Shown one piece after another: positions 8,248-16,802 of a stretch of DNA of 64,000 nt. The notes under the pieces were generated by a model that saw nothing but the letters and a program-made list of their open reading frames with translations, did not search any database and was not told where the DNA came from. The translations under genes and the position numbers were made by a program. Origin of the DNA: Mycolicibacterium parafortuitum. Its GTDB lineage: Bacteria; Actinomycetota; Actinomycetes; Mycobacteriales; Mycobacteriaceae. The stretch lies in assembly GCF_002086815.1 (NCBI RefSeq), contig NZ_MVID01000022.1, positions 49,760-113,759 on the forward strand. The letters are read 5' to 3'. The stretch's first letter is position 1. Every line of letters starts with the position of its first letter.

Positions 8248-9714
8248 CTAACGTGTGCGGGCGCTGAAGATGTCGGTGGGCGCGGTGCGTCCGCGCAGCG
8301 TGGTCTGACCGGCCGCGGCCCACCGCTGCTGCTCGTCGGCGCCGGCCCGGTCGCGGGCGGGCCCCGTGCACAGCACCCGAGCGTCGAACTCCTTGGCGTG
8401 GTCGGCAAGTCGGGCGGCCTCGTTCACCGCGTCGCCGACCACGGTGTACTCGTAGCGGTTCTCGGCGCCGATGTTGCCCGCGAACACGGGCCCCACCGAG
8501 ACGCCGATTCCGAAATCGACCGGCAGCGTGCGCAGTTCCGCGGCTAATGCGCGTGCGGTACCCATCGCCGCGGTCGCCGGGTCGTCGATGCGTAGCGGTG
8601 CGCCGAACACCGCCAGCACCGCATCGCCCTGGAACTTGTTGATCAGACCGTGGTTCCGGTCGACCTCGGCGACCACGATCCGGAAGAAGTCGTTGAGGAT
8701 CACGGCCACCTCGTGAGGCTCGCGGTCGACGGCCAGCCGGGTCGAGCCGACGAGATCGATGAACAGGACTGCCACGTCGCGTTCGTCACCGGCGGACAGG
8801 TCGTCGTGGTCGTCGGCGAGTTCGACGGCGCGGCGCGCGACCTGTTCACCGACGTGTCTTCCGAACAGATCCCGTAGCCGGTCCCGCTCCCGCAGCCCGG
8901 CCACCATCCGGTTGAAACCGCTTTGCAGCCGCCCGATCTCGGACCACTCGTAGACCTCGATGGTGCGGTCGATCTTGCCCTTCTCGACGTCGGCCATCGC
9001 CGAGACGACCTCGTCGAGGGGGTCGGATATCGAGATGGACACCAGGATCATCGCGCGCAGGCCGAGCACGACGGCGACCAGTGCGAGCACCAGCAGGGCG
9101 AGCTCGATCGGGGTGGATTCGTCGAGCAGCCACTGTCGTGAGCGCAGGATCAGCAGCACCGCGATCGCCGAGCCGGGCAGCGCGGTGCAGACCATCCACA
9201 TGATGAGCAGGCGGGCCCGCACTCCCGGCGCCGGCAGACGTCCCGCGTCGCTGGGCACCGCGGCAAGCATCGGGCGCAGGGTGCGCAGCGTGAACAGGAA
9301 TCCGGTGCACACGGTCGCGATCGCGCCGAACAGTAGCGCGGTGGTGAGCACGACGAACACTGACGCAGCCGCGTCGCGGTTCAACGGCACCAACACCGCC
9401 GCGGTCAGCAGCCACGGAGCCAGCGTGATCGCGGCCTGCCTGCGCATCGTCTTGGCGGCGGTCCGTATCTCGTCAGGGGTCGGCCGCCGTCCGGCTTTGA
9501 GCCAGCGCAGCGACGGCCGCAGGATCAGCACGGCACCCACGGCCACCGTCGTGGCACCGATCAGCGTGACGATCACCGAGGTCACGACATTGCCGACGGT
9601 GATGACGCTGCTGCCGGTCAGCGCGACGACGATCGCGACGACCTCGCCGACGGTGAGGAGATAAGCCGACGTCAGGCCTGCGGCATACCTGGTCAGCAGG
9701 CGGCGTGGCCTCAC
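8248..9714 (-). CDS. Membrane-anchored class III adenylate cyclase with HAMP domain
   Basis: A 488-residue protein in the style of mycobacterial Rv1318c-Rv1320c and Rv3645. Residues 1-225 hold about six transmembrane helices. A HAMP region follows near 225-280 (ISISDPLDEVVSAMADVEKGKIDRTIEVYEW is its start). The cyclase domain covers about 310-485. Visible catalytic elements are the metal-binding FIDLVGST, NKFQGDAVLAVF with the purine-specifying Lys, and VVGDAVNEAARL with the transition-state Asn and Arg. It therefore looks active and able to make cAMP. It appears to be a monocistronic signalling gene, with no clear link to the catabolic genes. Confidence 0.9.
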   Translation of the reverse strand: MRPRRLLTRYAAGLTSAYLLTVGEVVAIVVALTGSSVITVGNVVTSVIVTLIGATTVAVGAVLILRPSLRWLKAGRRPTPDEIRTAAKTMRRQAAITLAPWLLTAAVLVPLNRDAAASVFVVLTTALLFGAIATVCTGFLFTLRTLRPMLAAVPSDAGRLPAPGVRARLLIMWMVCTALPGSAIAVLLILRSRQWLLDESTPIELALLVLALVAVVLGLRAMILVSISISDPLDEVVSAMADVEKGKIDRTIEVYEWSEIGRLQSGFNRMVAGLRERDRLRDLFGRHVGEQVARRAVELADDHDDLSAGDERDVAVLFIDLVGSTRLAVDREPHEVAVILNDFFRIVVAEVDRNHGLINKFQGDAVLAVFGAPLRIDDPATAAMGTARALAAELRTLPVDFGIGVSVGPVFAGNIGAENRYEYTVVGDAVNEAARLADHAKEFDARVLCTGPARDRAGADEQQRWAAAGQTTLRGRTAPTDIFSARTR

Positions 9715-9723
9715 ACGGCCGAA

Positions 9724-9756
9724 GGTATCAGCCGGCCGCGACGAGCGGCTGATACC
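9724..9756. terminator. Perfect 11-bp hairpin after the 100-residue gene
   Basis: GGTATCAGCCG and CGGCTGATACC are separated by 11 bases. The hairpin lies between the stop of the small (-) gene and the start of the cyclase gene. There is no T tract, as is common for mycobacterial hairpin terminators. It probably ends the SDR-FadD-small protein transcript before the cyclase. A role as an operator is possible but less likely. Confidence 0.55.
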
Positions 9757-9772
9757 GGGGCAATCGCCGGAC

Positions 9773-10075
9773 TCAGTCGCTGGCGGGCAGCGGCTTGGCC
9801 TCCTTGAGCGACAACGGGGTGGTGCCGATGCTGATGGTGCCCTTGCCCGCCTTGGTGACGAGCACCTCGGCGCCGCCGTCGTCGACGTAACGCTTACCCA
9901 TCAGGTTGCCGTCGGCCAGCGAATCATCCAGTGTCAGGCCCGAATCCGCGGTGTCACCGACGGGGATCGCGGGCGCTCCGCCGATCCGCAGATCGTCGAG
10001 GGCCTCGGAGCTGCGAACCACGATCACCTGGGTGTCGCAGACCTGGCTCTGCAGTCGGGTGCCGTTCTTGATCAT
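9773..10075 (-). CDS. Conserved small hypothetical protein (100 aa)
   Basis: I do not recognise the function. The protein begins MIKNGTRLQSQVCDTQVIVVR, has a central DDLRIGGAPAIPVG, then GNLMGKRYVDDGGAEVLVTKAGKGTISIG. It looks beta-rich and soluble, with a single Cys near residue 13 and no signal peptide. An AAGGAG ribosome site lies eight bases before the ATG. It follows the fadD gene by 17 bases and is the last gene of the SDR-FadD operon, so a role beside the acyl-CoA ligase is plausible but unproven. Confidence 0.6.
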   Translation of the reverse strand: MIKNGTRLQSQVCDTQVIVVRSSEALDDLRIGGAPAIPVGDTADSGLTLDDSLADGNLMGKRYVDDGGAEVLVTKAGKGTISIGTTPLSLKEAKPLPASD

Positions 10076-10092
10076 GCGCGGGCTCCTTGCTG

Positions 10093-11634
10093 TCAGGCCG
10101 GCTGAGCCGGCGCTTGTTGAACGGCCGGCTCAGCCGGCGATCGATCCTGGTTCAGTTCGCTGACGAGTTCGCGGCGCAACACCTTGCCGGTCGCGTTGGT
10201 GGGCAGTTCATCCCGGAACACCACCCGATCGGGAGTGCGGGACCCCCGCAGCTGGGATCGTACGTGGGCGCGCAGCTCTTCGGGGTCGGGCTCGGCACCT
10301 TGGCGGGCGACGACTACGGCGACGATGATCTGGCCCCACTGCGGGTCGTCGGCGCCGACGACGGCGCAGTCACGTACGTGCGGATGCTCGACGAGGACGT
10401 CCTCGATCTCGGCGGGCGCGATGTTCTCCCCGCCGCGGATGATGGTGTCGTCGGAGCGGCCGCCGATGAACAGGTAGCCCTGCTCGTCGAGGTAGGCGAC
10501 GTCCTTGGTCGGGAACCAGCCCTGCTCGTCGAGCACCGACCCGATGTCGGTGTACTTCCCCGACACCTGCTCGCCCCGCACGAACAGCTCACCCGGCTCT
10601 CCGGGGCCGAGCACGGTGCCGTCCTCGCCGCGGACCTGGACCTCGACGCCGGGGACGGGCTGACCGACGGAACCGAGGCGGCGCAGCGCCGCGTCGTCGG
10701 AGGCAGCCAGCGCGGCGCGATGGTCGTCGGGCGTCAGCACCGCGATCGTCGAGCTTGTCTCGGTCAACCCGTAGGCGTTGACGAAGCCGACGTCGGGCAG
10801 CAGCGACAGCGCTTTACGGACCAGAGGCAGCGGCACTTTCGAGCCGCCGTAGGCCAGCGTGCGCAGGGTGGGCAGCGCGGTGTTCGTGGCCTCCAGCACG
10901 CTCACGATGCGGTCGAGCATCGTCGGCACCACCGTCGCTGAGGTGACGCCTTCGTCGCTGACGAGCTGCACCCACTTCTGGGCGTCGAAATGCCTCAGGT
11001 ACACCATCTTCCGGCCCGCGTACAGGTTCGACAGTGCGGCACTGACCCCGGCGATGTGGTACGGCGGAACGCAGATCAGCGCGGCGTCGTCGGGCTCCGC
11101 CGACGCGAACTCGACGGTGCCCATGATGTAGCTCGTCAGATTCGTATGGCTGAGCTCGACGGCCTTGGGCTTCGAGGTGGTGCCGGAGGTGAACAGCACG
11201 ACGCCGACCGAGTCGGGATCGGCGAACACCGGGATATCGGGGCCGGGCTGCTCATCGCGGGCGGTGGTGAGGAACTGCGCGGAACCGATCGTCCGGTAGC
11301 CGTCCCCGACCGCGTCGCGGTATTCGTCGTCGACGACGACCAGGGGATCGGGCAACCGGTCCAGCAGCGCGCGCAGGCCCTCGGCCGACAGCCGGTAGTT
11401 CAGCGGTGTCACCGGGATCGCCGCGCGGGCGGAGGCGAACAACAGCAGTGGCAGCATGGCCCCGCCGGTGCCGACGTAGGCGACGTGCTGGGCGCCGGAC
11501 GCCGCGATCACCCCGGCGCCGCCGTCGGCCAGCGCGCTCAATTCGGCGGTGCTGAGCCGTAACTCGTCTGAGACCAGCGCGGTCCGGTCGGGATCGGTGT
11601 CGGCTGCCATCTCCAGCAGCAGCGAGATGCTCAC
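10093..11634 (-). CDS. FadD-type acyl-CoA synthetase
   Basis: A 513-residue ANL-superfamily ligase that would activate a carboxylic acid to its CoA thioester through an acyl-adenylate. The phosphate-binding motif is LFTSGTTSKPKAVELSH near residue 150. The adenylate-binding block is FVNAYGLTETSSTIAVL. The hinge region is GYLFIGGRSDDTIIRGGENI, and the catalytic Lys motif is NATGKVLRREL near the end. The GTG start overlaps the SDR stop by four bases (GTGA). The last fifteen codons contain a long inverted repeat that may act as a terminator. The acid substrate is unknown. Confidence 0.88.
   Translation of the reverse strand: MSISLLLEMAADTDPDRTALVSDELRLSTAELSALADGGAGVIAASGAQHVAYVGTGGAMLPLLLFASARAAIPVTPLNYRLSAEGLRALLDRLPDPLVVVDDEYRDAVGDGYRTIGSAQFLTTARDEQPGPDIPVFADPDSVGVVLFTSGTTSKPKAVELSHTNLTSYIMGTVEFASAEPDDAALICVPPYHIAGVSAALSNLYAGRKMVYLRHFDAQKWVQLVSDEGVTSATVVPTMLDRIVSVLEATNTALPTLRTLAYGGSKVPLPLVRKALSLLPDVGFVNAYGLTETSSTIAVLTPDDHRAALAASDDAALRRLGSVGQPVPGVEVQVRGEDGTVLGPGEPGELFVRGEQVSGKYTDIGSVLDEQGWFPTKDVAYLDEQGYLFIGGRSDDTIIRGGENIAPAEIEDVLVEHPHVRDCAVVGADDPQWGQIIVAVVVARQGAEPDPEELRAHVRSQLRGSRTPDRVVFRDELPTNATGKVLRRELVSELNQDRSPAEPAVQQAPAQPA
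10097..10138. terminator. 15-bp inverted repeat overlapping the 3-prime end of fadD
   Basis: GCCGGCTGAGCCGGC and its exact reverse complement are separated by 12 bases. The repeat lies inside the last codons of fadD, ending two codons before its stop, so its RNA hairpin would reach almost to the stop codon. Read on the (-) strand it precedes the ribosome site of the next gene by only a few bases. It may attenuate or protect the mRNA end rather than terminate fully, because the next gene has no obvious promoter of its own. Confidence 0.5.
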
Positions 11635-12500
11635 GAGGTGCGCTCGTCGACGAAGATGTCCAGGATCGGTTCGTCGCCGCCGCCGTAGCCGGACAGATCG
11701 GTGACCCCGGATTCGGCGAGAATCTCCGAGTCGATGAAGCATCGCCCGTTCACCTCACCCGGGGGGCGGCTCAGGATCTGTACCGCGGCATCGGCCATGA
11801 TCTCGGGGCTGCGGGACGCCTTCACCAGATCGTCCCCGGCGGCGAGGTTGGTCACCGCCGACGTCGCGATGTAGGTCTCGGGCCACAGACAGCTGAAGCC
11901 GATTGCGGTGGTGCCCTTTTCCCGGCCGTACTCCTGCGCCCAGCCCAGCGACAGCAGGCTCATCCCGTACTTGGACAGCGTGTAGGACGGGTGCGCGCCC
12001 AGCCAGTGCGGGTTCATGTTGAGTGGGGGTGCCAGCGTCAGCACGTGCGCCCCGGGGGACTTGCGCAGGTACGGCAGCGCGGCCTTCGTCAGCAGGAACG
12101 TGCCGCGGACATTGATGTCCATCATCAGATCGAACTTCTTCGCCGACAGCTGCTCGGTCGGTTCCGTCGCGATCGCGCTGGCGTTGTTGACCACGACGTC
12201 GACGCCGCCGAAGTGCTCGACGGCGGTGTCGATCGCGCGTGCGACGTCTTCTTCCTTGCGGACGTCTCCGACGACCGCGACGCCCTTGCCGCCGGCTGCC
12301 TCGACCTCGGCCACGGCGGTGTACACGGTGCCGGGGAGTTTCGGATGTGGTTCGGCGGTCTTGGCCAGCAGTACGACGTTGGCGCCGTGCCGGGCCGCGC
12401 CGAGCGCGATGGCGAGGCCGATTCCGCGGCTGCCGCCCGAGACCACGACGGTGCGGTCGGCGAACGATGGCTGGCTGGACGTACGCGACTCCGACGCCAC
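11631..12500 (-). CDS. HSDL2-like short-chain dehydrogenase
   Basis: A 289-residue SDR. The cofactor motif is GGSRGIGLAIALG, and the insert AKTAEPHPKLPGTVYTAV is typical of HSDL2-type proteins. The NNASA block is present. The active-site region is LTLAPPLNMNPHWLGAHPSYTLSKYGMS. It keeps Tyr and Lys, but the place where HSDL2 proteins have Ser in LSPP reads Ala. It could be a 2-enoyl- or hydroxyacyl-CoA oxidoreductase. It is the first gene of the SDR-FadD-small protein operon, divergent from the mutase operon. Confidence 0.8.
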   Translation of the reverse strand: MASESRTSSQPSFADRTVVVSGGSRGIGLAIALGAARHGANVVLLAKTAEPHPKLPGTVYTAVAEVEAAGGKGVAVVGDVRKEEDVARAIDTAVEHFGGVDVVVNNASAIATEPTEQLSAKKFDLMMDINVRGTFLLTKAALPYLRKSPGAHVLTLAPPLNMNPHWLGAHPSYTLSKYGMSLLSLGWAQEYGREKGTTAIGFSCLWPETYIATSAVTNLAAGDDLVKASRSPEIMADAAVQILSRPPGEVNGRCFIDSEILAESGVTDLSGYGGGDEPILDIFVDERTS

Positions 12501-12527
12501 GGTGGCCCCCTTCTGGTAGGTAGTGCC

Positions 12528-12642
12528 GTTCTCATTTTAGGCGAATCCCATAATCGCTGTGTACCGGGCCTTCGGCCCTTTGGATCGGGATGTCGCACCT
12601 ACTGCTGCGTGCAGCTTTCCCTCAGACGGTATTGGCATTCTC
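12528..12642. promoter_or_regulatory. Divergent promoter region with degenerate copies of the shared operator half-sites
   Basis: Between the SDR and mutase starts lie GTTCTC (12528-12533), a seven-base spacer and GCGAAT (12541-12546). This is the inner arrangement also seen at 48666-48683 and 63865-63883. A separate ATTCTC half-site lies at 12637-12642. Both TTCTC halves are followed by ATTTT. A short GGGCC-TTC-GGCCC hairpin lies at 12566-12578. I saw no cobalamin riboswitch box. The operator assignment is weaker here than at the perfect palindromes. Confidence 0.35.
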
Positions 12643-12668
12643 ATTTTTTGCAAGTACGTTATCCAACG

Positions 12669-14258
12669 ATGAGCGAGCAAGTCGTCCCTCGGGTAGAGAC
12701 CCCGTCCGGCCTCCCGCTGGAACCGGTGTACGGGCCGGATGACCGCGCGGTCGATCCGCCCGCGCCCGGCGAGTATCCGTTCACGCGGGGCAACTTCGCG
12801 TCCGGCTACCGCGGTAAGACCTGGACATTCCGGCAGTATTCCGGTTTCGGCACTGCCGAGGAGTCCAACAGCCGGTACCGCTATCTGCTGGACCAGGGCG
12901 GCACCGGCTTGTCGGTGGCACTCGACCTTCCCACCCAGTGCGGATACGACTCCGACGACGAGGAGTACGGCGAGGAGGTCGGGCGCGTCGGCGTCGCGGT
13001 GGACACGCTGGCCGACGCCGAGATCCTGTTCGACGGCATCCCGCTGGACAAGATCAGCACCAGCTTCACCATCAACGGCACCGCGGCGATCCTGCTGGCG
13101 TTCTATGTCGCGGCCGCCGAGAAGAAGGGTGTGCCGCGGGAGAAGCTGACCGGCACCATCCAGAACGACATCCTCAAGGAATACGCGTCACGCGGCACGT
13201 GGATCTGGCCGCCGGAACCGTCGCTGCGACTGATCGCCGACACCATCGAGTTCTGTGCGGCCGAGGTGCCGAGGTTCAACGCGATCTCGGTGGCGGGCGC
13301 GCACTTCCGCGATGCCGGTGCGAACGCGGTGCAGGAGATGGCGTTCACGCTGGCCGACGGCGTCACCTACTGCGATACCGTCGTGGAGCGCGGCCGGATG
13401 ACGATCGACAAGTTCGCCCCGCAGATCTCGTTCTTCTTCTACACCCACGGCGACTTCTTCGAGGAGATCGCGAAGTACCGGGCCGGCCGTCGGCGCTGGG
13501 CGACCATCGTGCGGGAGCGCTACGGCGCCACCACCGACAAGGCGTCGATGTTCCGCTTCGGCTGCGTGGCAGGTGGTGCGTCGCTGTACGCGCCGCAGGC
13601 GCAGAACAACCTGGTGCGCGTGGCGTACGAGGCGCTGGCCGCGGTGCTCGGCGGTGTGCAGTCGATGTTCACCGCGGCGTGGGACGAGCCGTTCGCACTT
13701 CCCAGTGAGGAATCGGCGACGCTGGCGTTGCGCACCCAACAGATCCTGGCCTACGAGACCGGCGTGACGAAGGTGGCCGACCCGTTGGGCGGCTCCTACT
13801 TCGTCGAGGCGCTCACCGACGCCACCGAGGAGAAGATCGTCGAGATCATGCACGATCTCGAGAACCACGGCGGCATGGTGCGCTGCATCGAGGACGGCTA
13901 TCTGCAGGGCCTGATCGCCGACGAGGCGTTCAAGATCCATCAGGAGGTCGAGTCGGGAGCGCGGCCGGTGGTCGGCGTGAACAAGTTCGTCGTCGACGAA
14001 CCGCCGCCGGATCTGGCCACCTATGAACTCGACGCCGAGGGGCGCGACAAGCAACTCAAGCGGCTGGCCAAGGTCAAGGCCGACCGGGACGACGTCGCGG
14101 TCAAGGAAAGCTTGGCCGCGCTGGCGCGCTCGGCCGAAGGTGACGACAACCTGATGCACAGGCTGATCGACTGCGCGAACGCGTATTGCACTGTGGGCGA
14201 GATGGTGTCGACGCTGAAGTCCGTATGGGGCGAGTTCCAGCAGCCTGTCGTCTTTTAG
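12669..14258 (+). CDS. Adenosylcobalamin-dependent acyl-CoA mutase, large subunit
   Basis: A 529-residue TIM-barrel subunit of the methylmalonyl-CoA mutase family, lacking the B12 domain, which is encoded by the next gene. Ungapped counting against P. shermanii methylmalonyl-CoA mutase, recalled from memory, places Y57 at Tyr89, Q165 at Gln197, R175 at Arg207 and H212 at His244. Tyr89 and Arg207 select carboxylated substrates, and isobutyryl-CoA mutases have Phe and Gln there. A methylmalonyl- or ethylmalonyl-like substrate is thus favoured over isobutyryl-CoA. The PTQCGYDSD segment differs from PTHRGYDSD of the classical mutase and recalls MeaA-type enzymes. The ATG was chosen at MSEQVVPRVETPSG. 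It heads an operon with the B12 subunit, an F420 oxidoreductase and a CoA-transferase. Confidence 0.85.
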   Translation: MSEQVVPRVETPSGLPLEPVYGPDDRAVDPPAPGEYPFTRGNFASGYRGKTWTFRQYSGFGTAEESNSRYRYLLDQGGTGLSVALDLPTQCGYDSDDEEYGEEVGRVGVAVDTLADAEILFDGIPLDKISTSFTINGTAAILLAFYVAAAEKKGVPREKLTGTIQNDILKEYASRGTWIWPPEPSLRLIADTIEFCAAEVPRFNAISVAGAHFRDAGANAVQEMAFTLADGVTYCDTVVERGRMTIDKFAPQISFFFYTHGDFFEEIAKYRAGRRRWATIVRERYGATTDKASMFRFGCVAGGASLYAPQAQNNLVRVAYEALAAVLGGVQSMFTAAWDEPFALPSEESATLALRTQQILAYETGVTKVADPLGGSYFVEALTDATEEKIVEIMHDLENHGGMVRCIEDGYLQGLIADEAFKIHQEVESGARPVVGVNKFVVDEPPPDLATYELDAEGRDKQLKRLAKVKADRDDVAVKESLAALARSAEGDDNLMHRLIDCANAYCTVGEMVSTLKSVWGEFQQPVVF

Positions 14259-14277
14259 AAGAGGAGGTGTTCTAGCG

Positions 14278-14679
14278 ATGAGTGTGCGCGTGCTGGTCGC
14301 CAAGCCGGGGCTCGACGGCCACGACCGGGGAGCCAAGATCGTCGCCCGGACCCTGCGCGACGCGGGCTTCGAGGTGATCTACACCGGCATCCGCCAGCGC
14401 ATCGAGGACATCGTGTCGATCGCGTTGCAGGAGGACGTCGCGCTGGTCGGCCTGTCGATCCTGTCCGGCGCGCACGTCGCGCTGACCCAGCGCACGGTGG
14501 ATGCGCTGCGGGCCGCCGACGCGGGGGACATCGCCGTCGTCGTCGGCGGGACCATCCCGCAGGGCGACGTGCAGAAGCTGCTCGATGCCGGCGCCGCCGC
14601 GGTGTTCCCGACGGGCACCTCGCTGGAGGACCTCGTGCGCGATGTGCGGGCGCTGACGGAGAAGGTGGAGCAGGCGTGA
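14278..14679 (+). CDS. Cobalamin-binding small subunit of acyl-CoA mutase
   Basis: A 133-residue B12-binding domain. The DxHxxG signature appears as KPGLDGHDRGAK near residues 10-20, where His is the lower cobalt ligand. The SxL motif is GLSILSGAH, and the GG motif is VVVGGTIPQGD. It follows the large subunit by 19 bases with a strong AGGAGG ribosome site, so equal expression is expected. Together the two genes form a complete mutase, as in isobutyryl-, hydroxyisobutyryl- and ethylmalonyl-type enzymes with separate or fused domains. Confidence 0.92.
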   Translation: MSVRVLVAKPGLDGHDRGAKIVARTLRDAGFEVIYTGIRQRIEDIVSIALQEDVALVGLSILSGAHVALTQRTVDALRAADAGDIAVVVGGTIPQGDVQKLLDAGAAAVFPTGTSLEDLVRDVRALTEKVEQA

Positions 14680-14790
14680 GGCCACCGAGAGTGCGTACAG
14701 CGCGCGATTTCGGCCGGCTGCGCGATCTGAGCGCACCCTCGCTGAAGGAGGCAGGGCGATGAGGTCGGGCGGGCGAAGCGAGGGTGGGCG

Positions 14791-15747
14791 ATGAGACTAG
14801 GCGTGATGATCGGGGCCGAGCGCGGCGATATGGCGCGCAAGGTCAGCAAGCTGGTCGCCGACATCGAATGGGCCGAATCGGCCGGGCTCGACACGGCGTG
14901 GATGCCCCAGGTGCCCAACGACTTCGACTGCCTGACCATGGTCGCGCTGATGGCTGCGCACACCTCGCGGATCGAACTGGGCACCGCCGTCGTGCCGCTG
15001 CAGGCTCAGCATCCGATCGCCCTTGCCCGGCAGGCTCTTTCGGTGCACGCGATGGCGCAGGGCCGGTTGGCGCTCGGGGTGGGGCCGTCGCATCACTGGA
15101 TCGTGCGTGACATGCTCGGCATCCCGTACGAGAAGCCGGCCGCGTACACACGCGACTACCTCGAGGTGCTCGACGCCGCACTGTCCGGACCCGGCGACGT
15201 GGACGTCGAGAACGATTCGTTCACCGTGCACAATCCAACGGTTCTCGCTGCGGAGCAACCGCTTCCGGTGCTGGTGGCCGCACTCGGCCCGGTGATGCTG
15301 CAGATCGCGGGGGAGCGGGCCGACGGCACCGTGCTGTGGATGGCCGACGAGAAGGCGATCGGCGAGCACATCGCCCCGAAGATCAACAAGGCCGCGGCAG
15401 AAGCGGGACGGCCCGCGCCGCGCATCGTCGCCGGGATCCCGGTGTGCCTGTGTGCGAACTCCGAGATCGACGCCGCCAAGGACAGGGCGAACCGGATCCT
15501 GGCCGAGGCCGAGACCTCGCCGAACTATCAGCGTCTACTCGACCGCGGGGCCGCGCGCAACGTCGGTGACCTGTGCGCGGCCGGGGATGAGGAGTCAATC
15601 CTGAAGCGGTTCAAGCAGTTCGCCGATGCGGGTGTCACCGACCTGTCGGTGCGGTTGCTGCCGATCGGGGAGACGCGCGACGAGCTCGTCGCGTCGAAGT
15701 ACCGGACGCGAGAGGTGATCGGAGAGCTCGCGAAGGCCGTCAAGTGA
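14791..15747 (+). CDS. F420-dependent luciferase-like (LLM) oxidoreductase
   Basis: A 318-residue TIM-barrel protein. It has the MRLGVMIG start strand, a GLDTAWMPQVPNDFD segment, IELGTAVVPLQAQHPIALARQALS, and GRLALGVGPSHHWIVRDMLGIPYEKP, which match actinobacterial F420-dependent LLM oxidoreductases. It would use F420 or FMN to reduce or oxidise a substrate of the pathway. The gene follows the B12 subunit by 111 bases and its stop overlaps the GTG of the CoA-transferase. The substrate cannot be assigned. Confidence 0.82.
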   Translation: MRLGVMIGAERGDMARKVSKLVADIEWAESAGLDTAWMPQVPNDFDCLTMVALMAAHTSRIELGTAVVPLQAQHPIALARQALSVHAMAQGRLALGVGPSHHWIVRDMLGIPYEKPAAYTRDYLEVLDAALSGPGDVDVENDSFTVHNPTVLAAEQPLPVLVAALGPVMLQIAGERADGTVLWMADEKAIGEHIAPKINKAAAEAGRPAPRIVAGIPVCLCANSEIDAAKDRANRILAEAETSPNYQRLLDRGAARNVGDLCAAGDEESILKRFKQFADAGVTDLSVRLLPIGETRDELVASKYRTREVIGELAKAVK

Positions 15748-16802
15748 CGTCGACCGGGCCCCTCGCGGGGATCCGCATCATCGAGGTCGGGGTGATGCTG
15801 GCCGGGCCGTACGCGACGATGATGCTCGCCGACCTCGGCGCCGAGGTCATCAAGATCGAGCCGCCGGGCGGGGAGATCTCACGGCAGGTCAGCGACAGCT
15901 ATTTCGCGAGCCTGAACCGCAACAAGCAGAGCGTCGTGATCGATCTGCGGTCCGAGGCAGGGCGGCAGAAGCTGGGCGAGTTGGTCGCGACATCGCATGC
16001 GCTGCTGGTGAACATGAAGCCGTCGGCGATCAAGCGTCTCGGGTTGACCTACGACTCGTTGAAGGAGTTCAACGAGCGCATCGTGTGCGTGGCGATGACG
16101 GGGTTCGGGCTCGACGGCGGCGACGATCCGGCGTTCGACTACGTGATCCAGGCGGCCACCGGCGTCGCGGCGATGACCGGCGACCCGGACGGCCCACCGA
16201 CGCTTCCGGGCTACTCGTCGGCGGACAACTCGACGGGACTGACCGCCGCATTGGGGTTGTTGGCACAGATCGTGTCGGGCCGCGGTGGACAGGTCGACGT
16301 GTCACTGCAGGATGTGATGCTCTCGCAGTTGAACTACCGGGCGGCGGCGTACCTCAACGACGGTGTCGAGCCGAAGCGGTATCCGTACGGCGCTCACTCG
16401 TATTACGTTCCGGCACAGCTGTTCGCGACGGCGGACGGTTTCCTGGCACTGTTCATCACCCACGATGCGTTCTGGGCGGCGTTCGCCGCCGAGGCCGGTA
16501 TCGACGGGTTCGCGACGATGGCCGAGCGGGCGTCCCGCCGCGACGAGGTGCTGGCCCTGGTCGGTGCGGCCCTGGCCGCAGACACCGCGGTGAGCTGGCA
16601 GCGCCGGCTGCAGCCGCTGGGCATTCCCGCCGCGGCGGTGCGGACGTTGCCCGAGGCGTTGGACGCGATGCCTGAGGTGGTGGTCGGCGCCGGCGATTTC
16701 CGTCTGGTGCGCAGCCCCATCCGGATCGCCGGCTACGAACCCGAGTACCGCCCGGCGCCGAAGCTCGACGAGCACGCCGGGGCCGCGGCTCACTCGTCGT
16801 AA
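15744..16802 (+). CDS. CaiB/BaiF-family (class III) CoA-transferase
   Basis: A 352-residue family III CoA-transferase moving CoA between carboxylic acids, or an alpha-methylacyl-CoA racemase relative. The N-terminus reads LAGIRIIEVGVMLAGPYATMMLADLGAEVIKIEPPGG, the family hallmark. The catalytic Asp is D161 in YSSADNSTGLTAALG. It is shorter than the usual 380-410 residues and ends soon after the small domain. The GTG start is coupled to the LLM stop (GTGA). Its 3-prime end overlaps a convergent ferredoxin gene by 13 bases. Confidence 0.85.
   Translation: MTSTGPLAGIRIIEVGVMLAGPYATMMLADLGAEVIKIEPPGGEISRQVSDSYFASLNRNKQSVVIDLRSEAGRQKLGELVATSHALLVNMKPSAIKRLGLTYDSLKEFNERIVCVAMTGFGLDGGDDPAFDYVIQAATGVAAMTGDPDGPPTLPGYSSADNSTGLTAALGLLAQIVSGRGGQVDVSLQDVMLSQLNYRAAAYLNDGVEPKRYPYGAHSYYVPAQLFATADGFLALFITHDAFWAAFAAEAGIDGFATMAERASRRDEVLALVGAALAADTAVSWQRRLQPLGIPAAAVRTLPEALDAMPEVVVGAGDFRLVRSPIRIAGYEPEYRPAPKLDEHAGAAAHSS

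Noticed and set aside
12501..12668. Possible cobalamin riboswitch before the mutase gene
   Set aside because: The leader is short, and neither a B12 box nor a complex fold is visible.
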